Shown: one piece after another, positions 4,137-6,313 of the stretch
How positions within the stretch are numbered: the first letter of the stretch is position 1
How the letters are laid out: every line of letters starts with the position of its first letter
Assembly (NCBI GenBank): GCA_020850375.1
Contig: JADZET010000355.1
Location: forward strand, 1-6,313
Reading direction: 5' to 3'
From: Phycisphaeraceae bacterium
Lineage (GTDB): Bacteria; Planctomycetota; Phycisphaerae; Phycisphaerales; Phycisphaeraceae
DNA length: 6,313 nucleotides
The notes under the pieces: generated by a model
What the model saw: the letters and a program-made list of their open reading frames with translations, nothing else
Told to the model about the DNA's origin: nothing
The model's database searches: none
Program-made: the position numbers and the translations under genes

Positions 4137-6313
4137 GGCGGACGATCGACCTCGGCGGGGCGTGGGAGTTCCGGCGCGTGGGAGATCAGGCGTGGCGGGC
4201 GGCGGTCGTGCCGGGGTCGGTGCAGTCGGACCTGATGCGGTTGGGGGAGATCGGCGATCCGTATGCGTATCCGAATGAGCAAAAGGCGCAGTGGATCGAG
4301 GACGAGGGGTGGGAGTATCGGCGGACGTTCGTATTAACGGCGAAGGATGTGGCGCGCGACGGCGTGGACGTGGTGTTCGAGGGGCTCGACACGTTCGCGA
4401 CGGTGCTGGTCAATGACGTGGAGATCGCGCGGACGGACAACATGCACCGGCCTTATGTGCTGGACGTCAAGCGCGTGGCGCGGGTGGGGAAGAATGAAGT
4501 CCGCGTGGTGTTCGAGGCGATGCGGCCGGGGGAGCGGGCGCGGGAGGCGAACAAGAAGCATTACGAGCTGTCGAGTCGGACGGACCCGACGGGGGCTGTG
4601 CCTTGGGTGCGGAAGGCGGCATTTCAGTTCGGGTGGGACTGGTGCCCGCGGCTGGTGACCAGCGGGGTGTGGCGGCCGGCGCGGGTTGTGGCGTTTGATG
4701 GGGCGAGGGTGCTGGGGGTGATCACGCAGCAGAAGTGGGTGAAACGCGACGTGGTGCTGGCGGTGCGCGTGCGGCTGCGGGTGGCGAGGGCGGGGAAGTA
4801 TGACGTTCGGGCGGAGATCGATGGGCGAGAGGTGGTCAAGCGCGCGGCGCTGCGGGCGGGGGAGCGGGAGGTGGAGCTTCGCGTGCGCGTGGCGTTGCCG
4901 AAGCGGTGGTGGCCGAATGGGCTCGGCCCAGAGAACAGCCGGAAAGCGCGGCCGCTGTATCCGCTGGTGGTGAGGGTGGAGCAGGAGGGGCGGGCGCTCG
5001 ACACGGTGACGAAGCAGATCGGGTTTCGGACGATCAAGCTGGTGCAGAAGAAGGATCGGGAGGGGAGCAGCTTCTACTTCGAGGTTAATGGTGTGCCGGT
5101 GTGGGCCAAGGGGGGGAATTGGGTGCCGCTGGACACGCTGGTCGATCGGGCGTCGACGCCGGAAGGGGAGCGGAGAACGCGTGAACTCTTGGAGAGCTGC
5201 GCCGCGGCGAACATGAATATGGTGCGGATCTGGGGGGGAGGGGTGTACGAGATCGACGCGTTCTACGACGCGTGCGATGAGCTGGGGCTGTTGGTGTTCC
5301 AGGACTTCATGTATGCGTGCCACCAGTACCCGGGGACGCCGGAATTCTTGGCCAACGCGAGGATCGAGGCGCGGGAGCAGGTGTGGCGGTTGGCGGACCA
5401 CCCGAGCGTGGCGCTGTGGTGCGGGAACAACGAGATCGAGCAGGGGTGGGCGTACTGGGGGTGGCGGGAGTCGATGCCGGAGCGGTTTGGGGATTTCGTG
5501 AAGCTGTTCTGTCGGGTGCTGCCGGGGGTGGTGAAGGAATTAGATCCAGCTAGGCCGTACCGGGCGTGCAGCGAGTCGAGCGGGGCGCCGTACGGACGGC
5601 ATCCGAAAGATCCGCGGAAGGGGGACGTGCACTACTGGGGGGTGTGCGTGCGGCAGGAGGCGATCGAGAAGTATGAGGAGCTAAGGGCGCGGTTCGTGGC
5701 GGAGTTCGGGTTCCTGGGGTATCCGGATTGGGCGACGCTGCGGCGGGTGATCCCGGCGGGGCAGTTGCACCTGGGAAGTGAAGCGCTTGAAGATCGGATG
5801 AAGTGGCCGACGCTGCCGCTGCGCGAGACGAACGCGCACGGGAACCGGGTGCTGGAGAAGTATCTGCGGGATTACACGGGGCTGCCGGAGGAGGCGGAGG
5901 ACCTGCACCACGTGGCGTATCTGTCGCAGGTGCTGCAAGGGTTCGCGATCCAGACGGCGGTGGAGGCGTGGCGGAGGTTCAAGCCTTACTGCATGGGGGC
6001 ACTGTACTGGCAGCTCAACGCTTGCTGGCCGGAGATCGGGTGGGCGTCGCTGGGGTATGACGGGAAGTGGAAGGCGCTGCATTACATGGCCAGGCGGTTC
6101 TTTGAGCTGGTGCTGGTCAGCGCCGCGGTGAAGGGGGATGTGGCGGAGCTGTGGGTGACGAGCGATGTGACGGAGCGCGTGGCGGGGAAGGTGGCGTGGG
6201 AATTGGTGGGCGTGGATGGGGGCGTGGTGCGGCGAGGGGCGATGCCGGTGAAGTTGGGGGCGATGGAGAATCGGTGCGTGGGGGAGGTTTCGTTGGCGGG
6301 GGTGGATCGCAGC
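4133..6313 (+). CDS. Glycoside hydrolase family 2 beta-mannosidase (3' end outside window)
   Basis: Predicted beta-mannosidase (EC 3.2.1.25), releasing terminal non-reducing beta-D-mannose from mannosides and manno-oligosaccharides by the retaining mechanism of GH2. The frame is open for 727 codons to the right edge; family members usually run to about 820-900 residues, so roughly 100-170 are missing. Domains in order: N-terminal jelly-roll sugar-binding domain (about 1-185, with QWIEDEGWEYRRTF at 53-66 and FQFGWDW at 164-170), Ig-like domain (about 190-300), and TIM-barrel catalytic domain (about 305-640). The barrel carries KGGNWVP (326-332), NMNMVRIWGGGVYE (360-373), WCGNNE (429-434) with acid/base Glu434, AEFGF (523-527) with nucleophile Glu524, and ALYWQLNACWP (623-633). 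A C-terminal beta domain begins after about 655. Both catalytic glutamates are present. No signal peptide is seen: the sugar-binding domain begins within the first residues, so the enzyme should be cytoplasmic and act after uptake by the overlapping transporter. A CPR appears after GWDW where relatives usually have GPR. Confidence 0.95.
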   Translation, partial: MRRTIDLGGAWEFRRVGDQAWRAAVVPGSVQSDLMRLGEIGDPYAYPNEQKAQWIEDEGWEYRRTFVLTAKDVARDGVDVVFEGLDTFATVLVNDVEIARTDNMHRPYVLDVKRVARVGKNEVRVVFEAMRPGERAREANKKHYELSSRTDPTGAVPWVRKAAFQFGWDWCPRLVTSGVWRPARVVAFDGARVLGVITQQKWVKRDVVLAVRVRLRVARAGKYDVRAEIDGREVVKRAALRAGEREVELRVRVALPKRWWPNGLGPENSRKARPLYPLVVRVEQEGRALDTVTKQIGFRTIKLVQKKDREGSSFYFEVNGVPVWAKGGNWVPLDTLVDRASTPEGERRTRELLESCAAANMNMVRIWGGGVYEIDAFYDACDELGLLVFQDFMYACHQYPGTPEFLANARIEAREQVWRLADHPSVALWCGNNEIEQGWAYWGWRESMPERFGDFVKLFCRVLPGVVKELDPARPYRACSESSGAPYGRHPKDPRKGDVHYWGVCVRQEAIEKYEELRARFVAEFGFLGYPDWATLRRVIPAGQLHLGSEALEDRMKWPTLPLRETNAHGNRVLEKYLRDYTGLPEEAEDLHHVAYLSQVLQGFAIQTAVEAWRRFKPYCMGALYWQLNACWPEIGWASLGYDGKWKALHYMARRFFELVLVSAAVKGDVAELWVTSDVTERVAGKVAWELVGVDGGVVRRGAMPVKLGAMENRCVGEVSLAGVDRS

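Noticed and set aside
4334..5401. Long minus-strand open frame opposite the mannosidase
   Set aside because: Low-complexity Pro/His/Arg product, and it lies against highly conserved GH2 catalytic motifs on the plus strand.
1..6313. CRISPR arrays, insertion sequences, phage genes or defence systems
   Set aside because: No regularly spaced repeats, transposase, integrase, terminal repeats or nuclease-like genes are visible; all coding capacity is accounted for by the five genes listed.

Overview
This window is a GC-rich stretch of bacterial chromosome in which every credible gene reads left to right. Codons ending in G dominate (GCG, CTG, GTG, CGG and, less commonly for a GC-rich genome, GGG for glycine). 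The gene content is a sugar MFS transporter next to a GH2 beta-mannosidase, with two AraC-type regulators. Together with the codon style it fits a Planctomycetota bacterium, perhaps class Phycisphaerae. That placement is an impression, not a demonstrated assignment.

Layout. Positions 1-331 hold the C-terminal end of a fold-type I PLP aminotransferase, probably aspartate aminotransferase-like, whose start lies outside the window. An 79-base gap with a GC hairpin follows. Next come two paralogous AraC-family regulators, at 411-1379 and about 1481-2320, each with an N-terminal cupin sensor and a C-terminal double helix-turn-helix. They are separated by a clear intrinsic terminator at 1406-1431. 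The roughly 250-base gap 2321-2570 carries a strict G-quadruplex motif overlapping the second regulator's stop codon, and a perfect 9-bp palindromic hairpin at 2345-2366. A 12-helix MFS transporter occupies 2571-4136. Its stop codon overlaps the start codon of a GH2 beta-mannosidase (4133 to beyond the right edge, 727 codons visible), which has a strong ribosome binding site.

Working model (inference). The transporter brings beta-mannosides or short manno-oligosaccharides into the cytoplasm, and the leaderless beta-mannosidase cleaves terminal beta-mannose from them. One or both AraC regulators sense a sugar from the same pathway and control the transporter-mannosidase pair. The aminotransferase is probably an unrelated neighbour. 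No CRISPR array, mobile element, tRNA or rRNA was found. I see no wholly new system. The most interesting points are the tandem regulator pair, the unassigned transporter, and the structured intergenic region between them.
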